From contig CALLKY010000112.1 of the NCBI GenBank assembly GCA_938083135.1, positions 1 to 43,082 of the forward strand: DNA of 43,082 bases, given 5' to 3'. Origin of the DNA: an uncultured Alphaproteobacteria bacterium. Its GTDB lineage: Bacteria > Pseudomonadota > Alphaproteobacteria > Bin95. The notes beneath the pieces were generated by a model. It was not told the origin of the DNA. It did not search any database and worked only from the letters and a program-made list of their open reading frames with translations. Positions 41,937-43,082 of this stretch are shown one piece after another. A program made the translations under genes and the position numbers. The first letter of the stretch is position 1. Each line of letters opens with the position of its first letter.

Positions 41937-42842
41937 ATGCACCCCGTGAAAGACGTCGCCGACCGCTTTCCGTTCGTTCCATACGAAAATCGCCCCAAGC
42001 TGGAATGGCCCGGCGGCGCGCGGGTTGCGCTTTGGGTGCTGCCGAACATTGAGCATTACGAATACATGCCGACATTCAACAATGTCCGCAAACCCTGGCC
42101 GCGCATGCCCGCACCCGATGTGCTGGGCTATGGTGTTCGGGATTATGGCAACCGCGTTGGCGTGTGGCGGATGTTTGATGTGTTCGACAAGCACAACATC
42201 AAATGCACTGTCAGCCTGAACTTCGGCATCATTGAGCATTACCCGGATATCTGGGAAGCGATGGAGGCGCGGGACTACGATTACGTCTGCCATGGCCTCT
42301 ATAACAGCCGCTATATGTGGAACCTGGATGAGGCTGAAACCCATGCCGTCATCAAGGATTGCGTCGATACTTACCGGAAATATTCAGGCCGCCAATTGAA
42401 CGGCTGGTTCGGACCCGCCGCCAGCGGCACATATTGGGGCGGGGAGGCCTGTGCGGCGAACGGCATCAGCTTCTCCACGGATTTCTACCATGATGACCAG
42501 CCGATGCGCGTGCGTACGGCCAAAGGTGATCTCGTCTCCATTCCCTATTCCATGGATGTGAACGACGCCGTTGTTTACCGCTGGCAGACCGAAGGCGAAG
42601 AGTTCGCCCGGATGATGCGCGATTATTTTGACGTAATGTATGCCGAAGGCGAACACTCCGGCACCGTCATGCCGCTCTGCCTGCATCCATACCTTTACGG
42701 CCAACCGCACCGCCTGAAATATCTGGACGAAACCCTGGCATACATCATGAGCCATGATGGCGTTTGGCAAGCGACCGGCACGGAAATCGCCGATTGGTGC
42801 AAAACCAACTGGCTGCCAAAGCTTGAAGGAATTGGAGGCTAA
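41937..42842 (+). CDS. Polysaccharide-deacetylase-fold (PuuE-like) protein
   Basis: 301 residues of the NodB/carbohydrate esterase 4 fold. GYGVRDYGNRVGVWRMFDVF and KCTVSLNFGIIEHYPDIWEA form the first strands, and the metal-site region has CHGLYNSRYM. GWFGPAASGTYWGGEACAAN, TDFYHDDQP and PLCLHPYLYGQPHRL complete the barrel. The sequence resembles the PuuE/allantoinase-like branch, which hydrolyses small amides rather than chitin. Coupling to an acyl-CoA synthetase suggests a small-molecule catabolic role. An AAGGAG site precedes the ATG. Confidence 0.85.
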   Translation: MHPVKDVADRFPFVPYENRPKLEWPGGARVALWVLPNIEHYEYMPTFNNVRKPWPRMPAPDVLGYGVRDYGNRVGVWRMFDVFDKHNIKCTVSLNFGIIEHYPDIWEAMEARDYDYVCHGLYNSRYMWNLDEAETHAVIKDCVDTYRKYSGRQLNGWFGPAASGTYWGGEACAANGISFSTDFYHDDQPMRVRTAKGDLVSIPYSMDVNDAVVYRWQTEGEEFARMMRDYFDVMYAEGEHSGTVMPLCLHPYLYGQPHRLKYLDETLAYIMSHDGVWQATGTEIADWCKTNWLPKLEGIGG

Positions 42843-42888
42843 GGCAATTCCCGACCAATCTGAATCAGATTAGTCGGGATAAATTGCC
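42843..42888. repeat. Large palindrome after the deacetylase-fold gene
   Basis: CCCGACCAATCTGA (42850-42863) and TCAGATTAGTCGGG (42865-42878) pair with one mismatch and a 1-nt centre. An outer pair GGCAATT (42843-42849) and AATTGCC (42882-42888) extends it. It starts directly at the stop codon. It could be a terminator or the terminal structure of the adjacent IS630-type element. Confidence 0.75.
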
Positions 42889-42903
42889 CGCAATCAATGT
42901 GAT

Positions 42904-42943
42904 AGAGCGCCGGGCTGCGTCGCCAAGCGACGCACGGCGCTCT
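42904..42943. repeat. GC-rich hairpin next to the IS630-type fragment
   Basis: AGAGCGCC (42904-42911) pairs with GGCGCTCT (42936-42943), and TGCGTCG (42916-42922) with CGACGCA (42928-42934), around a CCAAG loop. A four-base bulge and a one-base bulge separate the two stem parts. It lies 14 nt from the transposase stop and may be part of the element's end. Confidence 0.65.
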
Positions 42944-42957
42944 AGAGCGGATTTGGA

Positions 42958-43082
42958 TCATTCCGGTTCATAGCCGCATGCAGTGAAGAAGCTTCGGGCA
43001 TCCTTTGTCGTTATAGCGTCGATAGCGTCTCGAATGGCGTTCCAGAGGCGATGGACAGTGCGGGCGGAGGCTTTTCTGAGAA
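42958..43082 (-). mobile_element. IS630-family transposase, C-terminal fragment
   Basis: The minus strand enters at the window edge and reads FSEKASARTVHRLWNAIRDA, then IDAITTKDARSFFTACGYEPE and a TGA at 42960-42958. The ending with FFxxCGYxPE is the C-terminus of IS630/Tc1-mariner-type DDE transposases. Only about 40 codons are visible, so activity and full structure cannot be judged. The non-coding stretch 42843-42957 between it and the host gene holds the two hairpins. Confidence 0.75.

Noticed and set aside
1-43082. tRNA, rRNA or CRISPR features
   Set aside because: No cloverleaf-like GTTCRA loops with paired arms, no rRNA-like sequence and no regularly spaced repeats were found by eye in the intergenic regions.

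Overview
The window looks like a piece of an alphaproteobacterial chromosome, probably of the Rhodospirillales type. The evidence is gene order and family membership. hslU-hslV is divergent from hisB-DUF2628-hisH-hisA-hisF-hisE, a layout I associate with Alphaproteobacteria. CysN is fused to APS kinase, next to a short-form CysD, and the DNA is moderately GC-rich. I could not run any search, so the taxonomic placement is inference. Both edges end inside insertion sequences (IS3-type on the left, IS630-type on the right), so the window may be a whole contig broken at repeats.

Left to right: (1) 1-2.55 kb, the start of an IS3-type transposase, then a truncated and frameshifted gene for a large FG-GAP/RTX calcium-binding protein. 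(2) 10.4-2.6 kb on the minus strand, a tightly overlapping catabolic operon. It holds a three-subunit molybdenum hydroxylase, an acyl-CoA ligase and a crotonase-fold enzyme, then a VOC protein, a lipoprotein and a small membrane protein. The first five match in order the furoate module hmfABCDE. (3) 10.5-12.3 kb minus, the HslUV protease. (4) 12.5-17.4 kb plus, a histidine operon carrying a GNAT gene and a DUF2628 membrane protein, followed by HIT and SnoaL-like genes. A REP-like hairpin pair sits behind it. (5) 19.25-17.65 kb minus, two tandem class II aldolase paralogues, divergent from (6) 19.4-22.6 kb plus, a three-gene phosphorelay: PAS histidine kinase, single-domain receiver, receiver-kinase hybrid.

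(7) 31.3-22.6 kb minus, a long co-directional block. CysD and CysNC (sulfate activation) lead into an exopolysaccharide export module made of an outer-membrane beta-barrel, a Wza-type export protein and a Wzc-type tyrosine autokinase. A small membrane protein and a peptidoglycan-binding, proline-rich secreted protein follow; the last is cut by an in-frame TAG. (8) 31.5-32.2 kb plus, a SprA-related protein with an altered zinc motif. (9) 33.75-32.2 kb minus, glpD interrupted by an in-frame TAA. (10) 33.8-37.7 kb plus, PurU, an MDR oxidoreductase and an L,D-transpeptidase. (11) 39.1-37.7 kb minus, a glycosyltransferase-like/methyltransferase fusion. (12) 39.3-42.8 kb plus, a DUF4864 protein, an ADP-forming acyl-CoA synthetase and a polysaccharide-deacetylase-fold protein. 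Strong palindromes and the end of an IS630-type transposase close the window.

The main oddities are three interrupted genes (one frameshift, one TAG, one TAA), a perfect 21-bp in-frame duplication in the kinase core of the Wzc homologue, the furoate-like operon, the glycosyltransferase-methyltransferase fusion, and the SprA homologue whose HExxH motif reads EEQAH. No tRNA, rRNA or CRISPR array was recognised.
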